Assembly (NCBI GenBank): GCA_000955875.1
Contig: JYOE01000004.1
Location: forward strand, 124,484 to 188,483
Length of the DNA: 64,000 nucleotides
Origin: Terrabacter sp. 28
Lineage (GTDB): Bacteria > Actinomycetota > Actinomycetes > Actinomycetales > Dermatophilaceae
Direction: 5' to 3'
The notes under the pieces: model-generated
The model's input: only the letters and a program-made list of their open reading frames with translations
Told to the model about the DNA's origin: nothing
The model's database searches: none
Position numbers and translations under genes: made by a program
Part shown: positions 1-8,269 of the stretch, one piece after another
Position numbering within the stretch: position 1 is the first letter of the stretch
Layout: each line of letters starts with the position of its first letter

Positions 1-191
1 CGATCGGCGTCGGCCGGCCCGCCGACGCCCGAGCCCCGCACCACGGCGTAGCTGGCGATGCCGATGACCCGCTCGCCGTCGAGCAGCTCGAACCGGCTCC
101 GTCCGGGGTTGTCGACCACCTCGATGGCCGCTGCCGAGTCGTCGGTCCCGTCGGTCCCGTCGTCCACGCCGTCACCCGTGCGCTCCGTCAT
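1..191 (-). CDS. GNAT-family N-acetyltransferase, N-terminal fragment
   Basis: Only the first 63 residues lie in the window; the gene runs off the left edge. After an acidic, low-complexity leader (DGVDDGTDGTDD) the reading is VVDNPGRSRFELLDGERVIG. This matches the first strands of small YjdJ-like GNAT acyltransferases, which use acetyl-CoA; the CoA-binding part is outside the window. The ATG lies 25 bp from the divergent YciO-family gene, so the two probably share a control region. The substrate cannot be inferred. Confidence 0.7.
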   Translation of the reverse strand, partial: MTERTGDGVDDGTDGTDDSAAAIEVVDNPGRSRFELLDGERVIGIASYAVVRGSGVGGPADAD

Positions 192-216
192 GGCCCCAGC
201 ATGGCAGGGTGAGGTC

Positions 217-837
217 ATGGCGAAGTACTTCGACGTCCACCCGGTGGACCCCCAGCCTCGCGCGATCGGTCAGGCGGTCGAGATCCTTCGGACCGGCGGC
301 CTCATCGCCTACCCGACCGACTCGTGCTTCGCCCTCGGCTGCTCGCTCGACAACCCCGAGGGCAAGGAGCGCATCCTGCGCATCCGCCACCTCGACGACA
401 AGCACCACTTCACCCTCGTGTGCTCGGACTTCGCACAGCTGGGCCAGTTCGTGCACCTCGACAACTCGGTGTTCCGGGCCATCAAGGCGGCGACCCCCGG
501 CCCCTACACGTTCATCCTGCCGGCGACCAAGGAGGTGCCGCGACGCCTGCTGCACGCGAAGAAGAAGACCGTGGGCGTCCGCATCCCCGAGCACCCGGTC
601 GTGCGCGAGCTGCTCGAGGCGATGGGTGAGCCCATCCTGTCCAGCACCCTGCTGCTGCCCGACGACGACGAGCCGATGACCGAGGGCTGGGAGATCAAGG
701 ACCGCCTCGACCACGTCATCGACGCCGTCATCGACTCGGGGGAGTGCGGCCTCGAGCCCACGACCGTCGTGGACTGGTCCGACGGTTACCCGGTCGTCAC
801 CCGCGTCGGCGCGGGCGACCCGACCCCCTTCGAGTGA
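217..837 (+). CDS. YciO/YrdC/Sua5 family protein (L-threonylcarbamoyladenylate synthase fold)
   Basis: 206 residues, the same size as E. coli YciO. The frame is open upstream, but the ATG at 217 gives the expected N-terminus (MAKYFDVHP) and keeps the gene off the divergent GNAT gene. Family segments visible are YPTDSCFALG, HHFTLVCSDF, TPGPYTFILPAT and GVRIPEHPVV, the ATP/L-threonine/bicarbonate pocket of the Sua5 fold. True TsaC/Sua5 proteins make threonylcarbamoyl-AMP for t6A37 on tRNA. The YciO branch binds RNA and nucleotides but is a poor t6A enzyme, so the role here is uncertain. It reads toward amylosucrase with a 57-bp gap. Confidence 0.85.
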   Translation: MAKYFDVHPVDPQPRAIGQAVEILRTGGLIAYPTDSCFALGCSLDNPEGKERILRIRHLDDKHHFTLVCSDFAQLGQFVHLDNSVFRAIKAATPGPYTFILPATKEVPRRLLHAKKKTVGVRIPEHPVVRELLEAMGEPILSSTLLLPDDDEPMTEGWEIKDRLDHVIDAVIDSGECGLEPTTVVDWSDGYPVVTRVGAGDPTPFE

Positions 838-894
838 GCCGCCGCGCCGTCGCCCCCACTGTCGCGCCGAGGCGCGGTGCTGTTCAATCGGGCC

Positions 895-2868
895 ATGAGC
901 CATGGCGCCCGTGACGTGCCCACTGCCGAGTCGCCGGCGGGCGACTCCCTGGGCTCGCTGCTGACCGGTCTCGACGAGGCGGACCGCGAGACGCTGGAGC
1001 TGCGGCTCGAGCGCTGGTCCGACGACCTCCTGGCCGCGCTGCGGGTGCTCTACCCCGAGCAGGACGTCTCCGCCATCGCCCAGCGGCTCGTGGGGCGCGC
1101 CGTCTCGGCCTACTCCGAGCGACCTCCGGAGCTGCGCCGCCTCGACCAGCGACGCCTGCTGCGCCCGGACTGGCTGCAGCAGCCCGGGATGTTCGGGTAC
1201 GCCTGCTACACAGAGCGTTTCGGCGAGGACCTGAAGGGGCTCGGCGGCCGGCTCGACCACCTGCGCGACCTCGGGGTCACCTACCTGCACCTCATGCCGC
1301 TGCTGCTGCCCCGCGACGGCGACAACGACGGCGGCTACGCGGTGCAGGACTACCGCACCGTGCGTCCCGACCTCGGCGATGTCGACGACCTGCGCGACCT
1401 CGCGACCACGCTGCGGGCCGACGGCATCTCCCTCGTTCTCGACCTCGTCCTCAACCACGTGGCGCGCGAGCACGAGTGGGCGCGGCGCGCCCGGGCGGGG
1501 GAGTCGCACTACCGCGACTACTTCCACGTCTATCCCGACCGGGTCATGCCCGACGCCTACGAGCGCACGCTGCCCGAGGTGTTCCCCGACTTCGCCCCCG
1601 GCAACTTCACGTGGGACGACGAGCTGGACGGCTGGGTCTGGACGACCTTCAACGAGTGGCAGTGGGACGTCAACTGGGCCAACCCCGACGTGCTCGTCGA
1701 GTACGCCGACATCGTGCTCTACCTCGCGAACCTCGGTGTCGAGGTGCTCCGGCTCGACGCGATCGCCTTCACCTGGAAGCGCCTCGGCACGAACTGCCAG
1801 AACCAACCGGAGGTGCACGCGGTCACGCAGGCCCTGCGCACCGTGGCGCGCATCGCCTGCCCGGCCCTCGCGTTCAAGGCAGAGGCCATCGTCGGGCCCC
1901 GCGACCTCGTGCAGTACCTCGGACAGGGCGAGCACGCCGGCCGGGTGAGCGACATCGCCTACCACAACAGCCTCATGGTCCAGGTGTGGTCGATGCTGGC
2001 GACGGGCAGCACCGGACTGACCAAGCAGGCCCTGACGGCCCTGCCGCCGACGCCGCCCAGCGGCACGTGGATCTGCTACGTGCGCTGCCACGACGACATC
2101 GGGTGGGCCATCGACGACGCCGACGCGGCGGCTGCGGGCCTCGACGGCTACGCCCATCGCCGCTTCCTCTCCGACTGGTACGCCGGTGACCAGCCGGGGT
2201 CGTGGGCGCACGGGCTCGTCTTCCAGCACAACCCGGCGACGGGCGACAAACGCATCAGTGGCACGGCCGCGGCGCTCACGGGACTGTCCGACGCGGAGCG
2301 TCGCGGCGACGCCGGCGGGGTCGGCCAGGGCCTGGCACGCCTCTTCCTGGCCCACGCCGTCGTGGCCGGCTGGGGCGGCATACCGGTGGTGTGGAGCGGT
2401 GACGAGCTGGGCATGCCGAACGACCCCCACTGGGCCGACGAGCCCGGCCACGAGGACGACAACCGCTGGGCGCACCGGGAGCGCATCGACTGGGCCCTTG
2501 CGTCGCACCGGGGCGACCTGGCGACGACGGCGGGCAAGGTGTTCCAGGGACTGCGACACCTCGCGACGGTGCGCCGCAGCCTTCCGCAGCTGCACGCCTC
2601 GGCGCAGACCCGGGTGGTCCTCGAGACGAGTGATGGCGTGCTGGCCGTCGTGCGCACGCACCCGAGCGGCTCCATGGTCTGCGTCTACAACGTGACGGGG
2701 CACTGGCAGACCGTCCCGGTGCGGCTCTTCGCGGACGCCGGCATCGTGCACCCGCATGACGCGCTGGGCGGGCACCCGGTCTTCGGCGACGCGGCCGGGC
2801 AGGCGTCACTGAGCCCGTATGCCGCCTGGTGGGTCGTCGAGGCACCGGTCGAGGTGTCGCGGGCCTGA
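895..2868 (+). CDS. Amylosucrase (GH13 subfamily 4 alpha-glucan synthase)
   Basis: 657 residues. Amylosucrase (EC 2.4.1.4) transfers glucose from sucrose to alpha-1,4-glucan and releases fructose. The long N-terminal helical region before the barrel is typical (about 100 residues up to [19 protein letters not shown]). The GH13 catalytic triad is visible: nucleophile Asp288 in VLRLDAIAF, acid/base Glu330 in FKAEAIVG, and the third acid in CHDDIGW (Asp400/401). Long conserved stretches such as [14 protein letters not shown] also fit. ATG at 895 is preferred; an in-frame GTG at 877 would add six residues. No transporter or glycogen gene is adjacent, so supply of sucrose and fate of the glucan are unknown. 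Confidence 0.88.
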   Translation: MSHGARDVPTAESPAGDSLGSLLTGLDEADRETLELRLERWSDDLLAALRVLYPEQDVSAIAQRLVGRAVSAYSERPPELRRLDQRRLLRPDWLQQPGMFGYACYTERFGEDLKGLGGRLDHLRDLGVTYLHLMPLLLPRDGDNDGGYAVQDYRTVRPDLGDVDDLRDLATTLRADGISLVLDLVLNHVAREHEWARRARAGESHYRDYFHVYPDRVMPDAYERTLPEVFPDFAPGNFTWDDELDGWVWTTFNEWQWDVNWANPDVLVEYADIVLYLANLGVEVLRLDAIAFTWKRLGTNCQNQPEVHAVTQALRTVARIACPALAFKAEAIVGPRDLVQYLGQGEHAGRVSDIAYHNSLMVQVWSMLATGSTGLTKQALTALPPTPPSGTWICYVRCHDDIGWAIDDADAAAAGLDGYAHRRFLSDWYAGDQPGSWAHGLVFQHNPATGDKRISGTAAALTGLSDAERRGDAGGVGQGLARLFLAHAVVAGWGGIPVVWSGDELGMPNDPHWADEPGHEDDNRWAHRERIDWALASHRGDLATTAGKVFQGLRHLATVRRSLPQLHASAQTRVVLETSDGVLAVVRTHPSGSMVCVYNVTGHWQTVPVRLFADAGIVHPHDALGGHPVFGDAAGQASLSPYAAWWVVEAPVEVSRA

Positions 2869-2878
2869 GCCGCCGCGA

Positions 2879-2917
2879 CTCCTTGGTAAAGGTTGTGCGA
2901 TAACCTTTACCAAGGAG
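2879..2917. promoter_or_regulatory. 16-bp perfect inverted repeat over the fic ribosome-binding site
   Basis: Left arm 2879-2894 (CTCCTTGGTAAAGGTT) and right arm 2902-2917 (AACCTTTACCAAGGAG) are exact reverse complements around a 7-base centre. The right arm contains the Shine-Dalgarno AAGGAG 12 bp before the fic ATG. The AT-richness stands out from the surroundings. It could be an operator for a dimeric winged-helix protein, possibly Fic itself through its C-terminal HTH, or an RNA hairpin hiding the ribosome-binding site. Confidence 0.75.
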
Positions 2918-2928
2918 GTGGACAACGC

Positions 2929-4116
2929 ATGGTGCTGACCTGGCCGACGCTCGAGTCGCGAGCGGTCTCGTGGCGTCCAGTCGAAGGGCTGCTCGAGCTG
3001 TCCCGCCGCGCCCAGCGAGCCGCCCCCCGCAGCTACGCGGCGGCGGTCGTGCCACCCATCGCCGCGGTCCGACTGGTGCTCGACGGAGACCTCGCAGCCG
3101 ACCTCGACGAGGCCACCCGCCTGCTCGCGGCCTTCGACGCCGGGGGAGCGGGCGAGATCGCACCCTTCGCCTCGGTGCTGCTCCGCTCCGAGAGCGCCGC
3201 CAGCTCGCAGATCGAGAACCTCACGTCGTCGGCACGCGCCCTCGCGGAGGCCGAGATCGGCGAGGGCAACCGCGCCAACGCCGCCGTCATCCTCGGCAAC
3301 GTGCGCACCATGCAGGCGGCTCTCGACCTCGCCGGGCGGCTCGACGAGCACGCGGTGCTCGCCATGCACCGCGCCCTCATGGCGCAGCAGACGCAGCACC
3401 CCGCAGGACGCTGGCGCGACCAGCAGGTCTGGGTCGGCGGCTCGGCGCTGCACCCCGGGGACGCGCACTACGTGCCGCCGGTGGCCGACGACGTGCCCGC
3501 CCTGATGGCCGACCTCGTCGCGTTCATGGACCGCGACGACCTGCCGCCCCTGGCCCATGCCGCACTGGCCCACGCGCAGTTCGAGACGATCCACCCCTTC
3601 ACCGACGGCAACGGGCGCACCGGGCGCGCACTGCTGCACTCGGTGCTGCTCCACACCGGCGTCATCCGCCGGGTCACCGTGCCGATATCGGCGGGTCTGC
3701 TCGCCATTCGCGAGGACTACGTCGACGCGCTCATGACGTACCGCCGAGGTGACGCCGAGCCGATCCTGCGCTGCGTGGCCGAAGCCGCGCGCAACGGCAC
3801 CCACATCGGCGAGCGGCTCGTCGCGACGCTGCGCGAGGTCCGTGCGGATTGGGCCGAACGCCTCACTGCCAGAGCGGGATCGGCGTCCTGGTCGATGCTC
3901 GACCTCCTTCTGCGGCAGCCCGTCGTCACCGCGCGGGTCGTCATGCGCGAGCTGGAGGTCTCCGCCCCCACCGCCCAGTCGGCCCTCCAGCGGCTCGTCG
4001 ACGACGGCATCCTGCTCGAGTCCACGGGCCACCGACGCAACCGCGTCTACCGTGCGCCGGCCGCCCTGAGAGCCCTCGACGCGTATGCCGCCGGGCTGGG
4101 CCGGCGCGCCCGATGA
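2929..4116 (+). CDS. Fic family protein with C-terminal winged helix (class II AMPylator)
   Basis: 396 residues. Fic proteins usually transfer AMP from ATP to target hydroxyls. The core motif is complete: HPFTDGNGRTGR with catalytic His222. A self-inhibitory (S/T)xxxE(G/N) helix is present N-terminally as SSQIEN (Ser92, Glu96, Asn97), which places it in class II. Residues about 325-385 form a winged helix-turn-helix (VTARVVMRELEVSAPTAQ..LVDDGILLE), suggesting DNA binding or autoregulation. ATG 2929 is chosen because AAGGAG precedes it, inside a striking palindrome. No separate antitoxin is adjacent, as expected when inhibition is intramolecular. The target is unknown. Confidence 0.9.
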   Translation: MVLTWPTLESRAVSWRPVEGLLELSRRAQRAAPRSYAAAVVPPIAAVRLVLDGDLAADLDEATRLLAAFDAGGAGEIAPFASVLLRSESAASSQIENLTSSARALAEAEIGEGNRANAAVILGNVRTMQAALDLAGRLDEHAVLAMHRALMAQQTQHPAGRWRDQQVWVGGSALHPGDAHYVPPVADDVPALMADLVAFMDRDDLPPLAHAALAHAQFETIHPFTDGNGRTGRALLHSVLLHTGVIRRVTVPISAGLLAIREDYVDALMTYRRGDAEPILRCVAEAARNGTHIGERLVATLREVRADWAERLTARAGSASWSMLDLLLRQPVVTARVVMRELEVSAPTAQSALQRLVDDGILLESTGHRRNRVYRAPAALRALDAYAAGLGRRAR

Positions 4117-4189
4117 CAGTGGTCACGCCGATGGGGGAGCGGCGCCACTTCCGCTGAACTGGCGAATAACGTTGTGCCGCAACAGAATT

Positions 4190-4209
4190 CGCCGGTAATC
4201 GACATTATG
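4190..4209 (+). repeat. Left copy of a 20-bp inverted repeat flanking the rlmC-dinB-DUF2332 operon
   Basis: CGCCGGTAATCGACATTATG; the reverse complement of 7198-7217 matches at 19 of 20 bases. It overlaps the TAA stop of the DUF2332 gene. The motif is AT-rich for this genome. Function unknown: operator, terminator part or remnant of a mobile unit end. Confidence 0.6.
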
Positions 4210-5371
4210 ATGTTTGTCCGTCGAGCCCGCGGAACCTCAGATCCACCCACGCGCCGTGCGGGTGGCAGGTGCCGAGCGTCACCGGTGCTCGCTCGTGCCC
4301 GTCGCGCCAGCGGCGCAGCCCGACGACGGTGCCACCCTCGTCCACGTCCGCCGGGGGTTCGATGCCCGGAGCGCACGACGGGGGCTCAGCGGTGAGCCAC
4401 GACAGCAGCGCGCAGTCGCGGGCGAGCGCACACACCTCGGCCTCGAGGTCGGTGCGCCGCGAGCGCTCCAGATAGGTGAGCGCCCACGAGCTGAAGACCA
4501 CGACGTGGGCCCCCTCGCCGGCCTGGCTCCGGGCGACCTCGACGGCTCTGCTCAGGCCGTCGACCATGTCTGCCCGCAGCACCGTCGGCTGCTGGTCACG
4601 CAGCAGGTCGCGCGCGGCTCGGAAGCGCTCGACCCTGCCGGGCACCTCCGGCCAGAGGCAGGCCTCGAGCCAGCGGACGGCGTCGTCGTCGGCAAGGTCC
4701 ACGGGATCGAGGTCGACGCCCGCTCGCCCCAGCACCGGAGGCAGCTCGAGCGCCTCAGCCCTGCCGGGCGAGGCGACCCCGGACCGGTCCTGGCCCGCAC
4801 AGCGGACGGTCGAGCCGGGCTCGCCCAGCACGACCGGAGGCGCCGACAGCGCGTCCGGTGAGTCCAGTCGCACGGCATAGCGGTCGACCGCAAGCAGCAG
4901 TCCGGCGCTCGCCCCGAGCTCGACGAGTGCCAGCGGGCGGCCAGGAACGTCTCGAGACGCCGCCGCGAGGCCGAGGGTGAGGTACACCGCCCGGTTCACC
5001 TCGTTGGTCTGCGTCCCGTGCGTGGAGATCTTCTCGACCAGCTCGTCGCGGTGGTCGAGGACCGTACGCCGCACGTCGGGCCACGGGTCGCCGCTCGGTG
5101 TGCGCCCGGCTCCCGCGACGCTCGGGTACCACTTGGCTGCCGGGGTCTCCGGTAGGCGGAGCACGAGGTCGTGCAGGGCCGCCAGCCACAGCACGGGTCG
5201 CGCCTGTCCGGGTCGCGCGGCCAGGAGCAGCGACGCGAGGTCCTGGTCCTCGGTGAGGTGCCGGCAGATCGTCGCGTAGAGGGGCAGCGTCGCGTACTCG
5301 GAGCCGAACTCGGAGAACCGTCGCTGGATCCGGGCGAGCCGCTCGAGGTCGTGTCGCGCCTCGTCAGGCAC
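4205..5371 (-). CDS. DUF2332 family protein
   Basis: 388 residues, unknown function. An upstream extension of the frame is possible, but GTG at 5371 overlaps the stop of the dinB gene by 8 bp, implying translational coupling, and gives PDEARHDLERLARIQ as a typical start for this family. The segment LVELGASAGLLLAVDRYAV resembles the glycine-rich SAM-binding turn of Rossmann methyltransferases; I infer a possible fold relation, not an activity. Last gene of the rlmC-dinB-DUF2332 operon. Its stop lies within a 20-bp repeat also present before the operon. Confidence 0.75.
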   Translation of the reverse strand: MPDEARHDLERLARIQRRFSEFGSEYATLPLYATICRHLTEDQDLASLLLAARPGQARPVLWLAALHDLVLRLPETPAAKWYPSVAGAGRTPSGDPWPDVRRTVLDHRDELVEKISTHGTQTNEVNRAVYLTLGLAAASRDVPGRPLALVELGASAGLLLAVDRYAVRLDSPDALSAPPVVLGEPGSTVRCAGQDRSGVASPGRAEALELPPVLGRAGVDLDPVDLADDDAVRWLEACLWPEVPGRVERFRAARDLLRDQQPTVLRADMVDGLSRAVEVARSQAGEGAHVVVFSSWALTYLERSRRTDLEAEVCALARDCALLSWLTAEPPSCAPGIEPPADVDEGGTVVGLRRWRDGHERAPVTLGTCHPHGAWVDLRFRGLDGQTS

Positions 5372-5909
5372 CGGTGACCTCGTCGAGAGACTCCCGCACG
5401 AGGTCGGCGTGGCCGTTGTGACGGGCGTACTCGCCGATGAGGTGCAGGTAGACGAACCGGAGCGAGAAGGGCTCACCACTCGCCTCGAAGACCTCGTCGA
5501 GTCCACGACCGGCGACCGCCTCGTCGGCCGCCGCCCACTCGGTCAGCAGCGCCTCGTAGTCCGCGCGGGCGGTCGCGGGGTCGATGTCGTCGAAGTCGAG
5601 ATCGGCCCCGGTGCCGAAGCCGTGCAGGGCGGGGACGTCCTCGTCGGCGACCCTCTGCCGCAGCCAGATCCGCTCGACCTTGCGCAGGTGGCGCAGCAGC
5701 CCGAGCAGGCTGAGGTTCGACGGCCCGATCGTGCGCTCGGCGAGCTGCTCGGCGGTCAGTCCCGCACACTTGGACAGCAGCGTTGCGCGGTGCCAGGCGA
5801 GCATCTCCGGCAGCATCCGGGTCTCGACGGCCACGAGCGAACCGCCGGGGCGCTCGACCTCGGGGGCCGTCCACGGCGACGTGCTGTCGGCGGTGGCGGT
5901 GTGGCTCAT
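5364..5909 (-). CDS. DinB-family (DUF664-type) four-helix protein
   Basis: 181 residues. DinB/DUF664 proteins are four-helix bundles with a three-histidine metal site; in actinobacteria many are mycothiol-dependent transferases. Candidate ligands are His in LLRHLRKVERIWL and the pair in YARHNGHADLVRE. FSLRFVYLHLIGEYARH is the usual last helix. The ATG at 5909 overlaps the rlmC stop (TGATG), so it is translationally coupled to rlmC and then to DUF2332. Substrate unknown. Confidence 0.82.
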   Translation of the reverse strand: MSHTATADSTSPWTAPEVERPGGSLVAVETRMLPEMLAWHRATLLSKCAGLTAEQLAERTIGPSNLSLLGLLRHLRKVERIWLRQRVADEDVPALHGFGTGADLDFDDIDPATARADYEALLTEWAAADEAVAGRGLDEVFEASGEPFSLRFVYLHLIGEYARHNGHADLVRESLDEVTGA

Positions 5910-7117
5910 CAGGGTCGGCCTCCATCGGCGAGCAGGCTTGTGACAGAGCTGGTTTCGCGTTCGAGAAGCATGATCACCTCGTGGTGCGAGGTCTGTGGGA
6001 ACATGTCGAAGAGTCGAGCCCGGCGGGCGACGTAGGAGGGCAGCCGTGCGAGGTCGCGCGCCAGGCTGTCGACGTTGCAGCTGGAGTAGGTCACGTGGTC
6101 GGCGCCCGATCGCTCGATCCAGTCGGCCAGCTCGGGCCCGATGCCGCGACGGGGCGGGTTGACGACCACCATCGAGGTGGTGCCTCCGAGCTCGGCCGGG
6201 TCGAGGGCCGACACGTCCGTCGCATCGCCGGCCCGGAACTGCACGTCGACGGCGCCGGGCGAGCTCGCGCGCAGACGCTCGGCGCTCAGCTCCGCGCTGC
6301 GCACCGCCTCGGGGGACACCTCGACGCCGAGCACGCGGCGAGGGACGCCGCCGCGGTCGGTGGCGCAGTGGAGGGCGAAGCCGCCCACGCCGCAGTAGAG
6401 GTCGAGCACGGCAGCCGGACGCACCTCGTCGGCCCAGTCCCTGGCCTGGCGGTAGAGGCCTGCGGCGACGGCGGTGTTGGTCTGGAAGAAGCTGTTGGGT
6501 CGTAGGTTGAGGGTGACGTCGTTGACGGGCATCTCGAGCAGGCCCTGCTCGGTGAGGACGAGCTCCGTCTCGCCCTCGAGGACGGCCTTGTGCTCGGGCT
6601 GGAGGTTCACCGAGACGACACGCACTTCGGACAGGTGTTCGAGCATCCGCGGGAGGCGCGACTCGAGCAGCGCCAGGTGCTTCTTCGAGCGCAGCACGAA
6701 GCGCAGCATCACCTCACCGGTGGGGGAGAGGGTCAGGATGAGGTGCTTGAGCTCGCCGCGCCGGGCCGCGACGTCGTAGGGCTCGAGACCGATCTCGTCG
6801 ACGACGTCGGCGAGCCGGGGGATCAGGCGCTGGAGCGGACCCTCGTGCAGCCCACAGGCCCGCAGGTCGACGCCGCGCGACTTCGGGTCCAGGATCCCGA
6901 GGGTGACGGCGCCGGGACGGCCGCCGACGACGAGCTTGGCCTTGTTGCGGAACGCGGACTCGCGGCTGGCGAAGGGTTCGAGCCAGGTGACGTCGGGGGC
7001 GACCGCTGACAGCGCCTGTCGGCAGCGCTCGTGCTTGTCGGCGAGCTGCACGGCATACGGCACGCCCATCAGGGCGCACGAGCGGCAGCGCCCCGCGTCG
7101 AAGTAGTCGCACTGCAC
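5909..7117 (-). CDS. rlmC: 23S rRNA (uracil-5-)-methyltransferase RlmC (RumB)
   Basis: 402 residues. SAM-dependent m5U methyltransferase of 23S rRNA (U747 in E. coli). The N-terminal cysteines for the 4Fe-4S cluster are Cys3, Cys11 and Cys14 (QCDYFDAGRCRSC), with Cys88 in LRACGL. The SAM motif LDLYCGVGGFALHCA and the catalytic cysteine in YSSCNVDSLARDL are intact. The GTG start is leaderless: TAGCCT at 7124-7129 ends 6 bp before it. First gene of the coupled operon with dinB and DUF2332. RlmC is favoured over RlmD or TrmA from the short N-terminus without a TRAM domain. Confidence 0.88.
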   Translation of the reverse strand: MQCDYFDAGRCRSCALMGVPYAVQLADKHERCRQALSAVAPDVTWLEPFASRESAFRNKAKLVVGGRPGAVTLGILDPKSRGVDLRACGLHEGPLQRLIPRLADVVDEIGLEPYDVAARRGELKHLILTLSPTGEVMLRFVLRSKKHLALLESRLPRMLEHLSEVRVVSVNLQPEHKAVLEGETELVLTEQGLLEMPVNDVTLNLRPNSFFQTNTAVAAGLYRQARDWADEVRPAAVLDLYCGVGGFALHCATDRGGVPRRVLGVEVSPEAVRSAELSAERLRASSPGAVDVQFRAGDATDVSALDPAELGGTTSMVVVNPPRRGIGPELADWIERSGADHVTYSSCNVDSLARDLARLPSYVARRARLFDMFPQTSHHEVIMLLERETSSVTSLLADGGRP

Positions 7118-7197
7118 CGGGCAAGGCTACGGCTCGCGGCGGGACTCTACGGCCACGGGTAGACCGCCGAGGGGAGCCCTCTCGTGCGTCGAAGTGA

Positions 7198-7217
7198 CAT
7201 AATGTCGATTATCGGCG
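7198..7217 (-). repeat. Right copy of the 20-bp inverted repeat
   Basis: On the minus strand CGCCGATAATCGACATTATG, one mismatch from 4190-4209. It sits about 80 bp upstream of rlmC, directly beyond the TAA stop of the phosphotransferase gene. Both copies point inward, bracketing the 2.9-kb operon. Confidence 0.6.
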
Positions 7218-8135
7218 TTAAGCGCTCGCGCGTGGATGCAGGGCTGGCAGCGCGGATGCGAGCCGCTGCGCCTCGTCGAGAACACCGGCAGCGACATCAG
7301 GATGGTCACGCATCCACGTCCAGCTCGTCGCGATGCGCACGAGACCCACGCTGCGGTGGAAGGCCAGCGCATGACGGCGCTCGTCGTCGTCGCGGCCAGC
7401 CTCCAGCTCGTCCAGCTCGTCCAGCTCGTCCAGCCCGTCCAGCTCGCCCAGCTCGGCTGCGTGCTCTCGTGCCAGCTCGTCTCCGGGCCGCCAGCTGCCG
7501 TCGCGGCCCAGCACCCGGTCCGTGGCCCACAGCCAGGCGCCGAAGTACGCCACGTCGTGGACCGGGTCGGCCATCTGGAGCCGGTCGAAGTCGATGAGCA
7601 CCAGACCGTGCCCGCTGACGATGAGGTTGCGTGGAGAGAAGTCGCCGTGGTTGACGACCAGCGGATCGTCCTGCGGCATCGACAGCTCGAGACGCGCCAC
7701 GACCGACTCGACGTGCGCCGCGAGCCGGCCGCCGACGGCGTCTCGCTTACGACGCAGCGACAGCAGCAACCTGGCGGCGGTCCGGCGGCGAGGCACGACG
7801 ACGCCGCTGCGGTTGAGGTCGGCCAGCAGCCGCGCGACGTCGTCCAGTCGCGACAGCGTGTCGCCCAGGTCGGTGCGCGTCGCCATCTGGCGGCCGGCGA
7901 CGAACGACATCCAGAGCTCGTCGCGCGACGCCTCTGCAACGGGCCGCCCGACAGGCTCCGGCATGGCCGGTGACGGCCTCGAGGCGCCGAACGGCGACGC
8001 CCAGAGGGCCTCCATGGCCGCTCGCACCTCGTCCGCCCCACCTCGGGCGTAGCGCTTGACCACCACGTCGCGCCCGTCGACGCGGCGTCGCGCCACCATT
8101 CGCTCCGGATGGGTCGGGTTGAACACCTGTTCCAC
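7218..8135 (-). CDS. Phosphotransferase (APH/choline-kinase-like) family protein
   Basis: 305 residues of protein-kinase-like fold. The catalytic loop is VVNHGDFSPRNLIV and the Mg-binding motif LIDFDRLQMADPVHDVAYFG. Lys in VVVKRYARGG is the likely ATP-contact lysine. Such proteins phosphorylate small molecules (aminoglycosides, choline, sugars); the substrate cannot be read. A low-complexity loop (LDGLDELDELDELE) comes from a 9-bp tandem repeat at 7403-7456 and could vary in length between strains. It lies downstream of the MarR gene in the same direction. Confidence 0.8.
   Translation of the reverse strand: MEQVFNPTHPERMVARRRVDGRDVVVKRYARGGADEVRAAMEALWASPFGASRPSPAMPEPVGRPVAEASRDELWMSFVAGRQMATRTDLGDTLSRLDDVARLLADLNRSGVVVPRRRTAARLLLSLRRKRDAVGGRLAAHVESVVARLELSMPQDDPLVVNHGDFSPRNLIVSGHGLVLIDFDRLQMADPVHDVAYFGAWLWATDRVLGRDGSWRPGDELAREHAAELGELDGLDELDELDELEAGRDDDERRHALAFHRSVGLVRIATSWTWMRDHPDVAAGVLDEAQRLASALPALHPRASA
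7403..7456. repeat. Six 9-bp tandem repeats inside a coding region
   Basis: Units are CCAGCTCGT three times, then CCAGCCCGT, CCAGCTCGC and CCAGCTCGG. They keep frame and encode the acidic LDEL-type loop of the phosphotransferase. Replication slippage would change the loop in steps of three residues. Confidence 0.9.
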
Positions 8136-8185
8136 GGGGCTCAGCCTTGCCGGTCCCGAGGGCTCCCCACCATCAGACCTTCGTC

Positions 8186-8236
8186 CTAGTCCCCCGAACT
8201 AGTCCCCCGAGCTGGTCCCCCGAACTGATCCCCGCA
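8186..8236. repeat. 13-bp tandem repeats between MarR and phosphotransferase genes
   Basis: CTAGTCCCCCGAA (8186), CTAGTCCCCCGAG (8199), CTGGTCCCCCGAA (8212) and a degenerate 12-bp unit (8225), followed by CTAG. They lie 3' of the MarR gene and 50 bp upstream of the phosphotransferase start, so they form part of its leader. Function unknown. Confidence 0.85.
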
Positions 8237-8269
8237 CTAGGCCCGCGCGGGGCTTGCCGACTGCTCGCG

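Noticed and set aside
172..2775. Very long open frame on the minus strand opposite the YciO and amylosucrase genes
   Set aside because: It is the mirror of two well-recognised plus-strand proteins; the translation is Arg/His/Val-rich with no domain, as expected for antisense frames in high-GC DNA.
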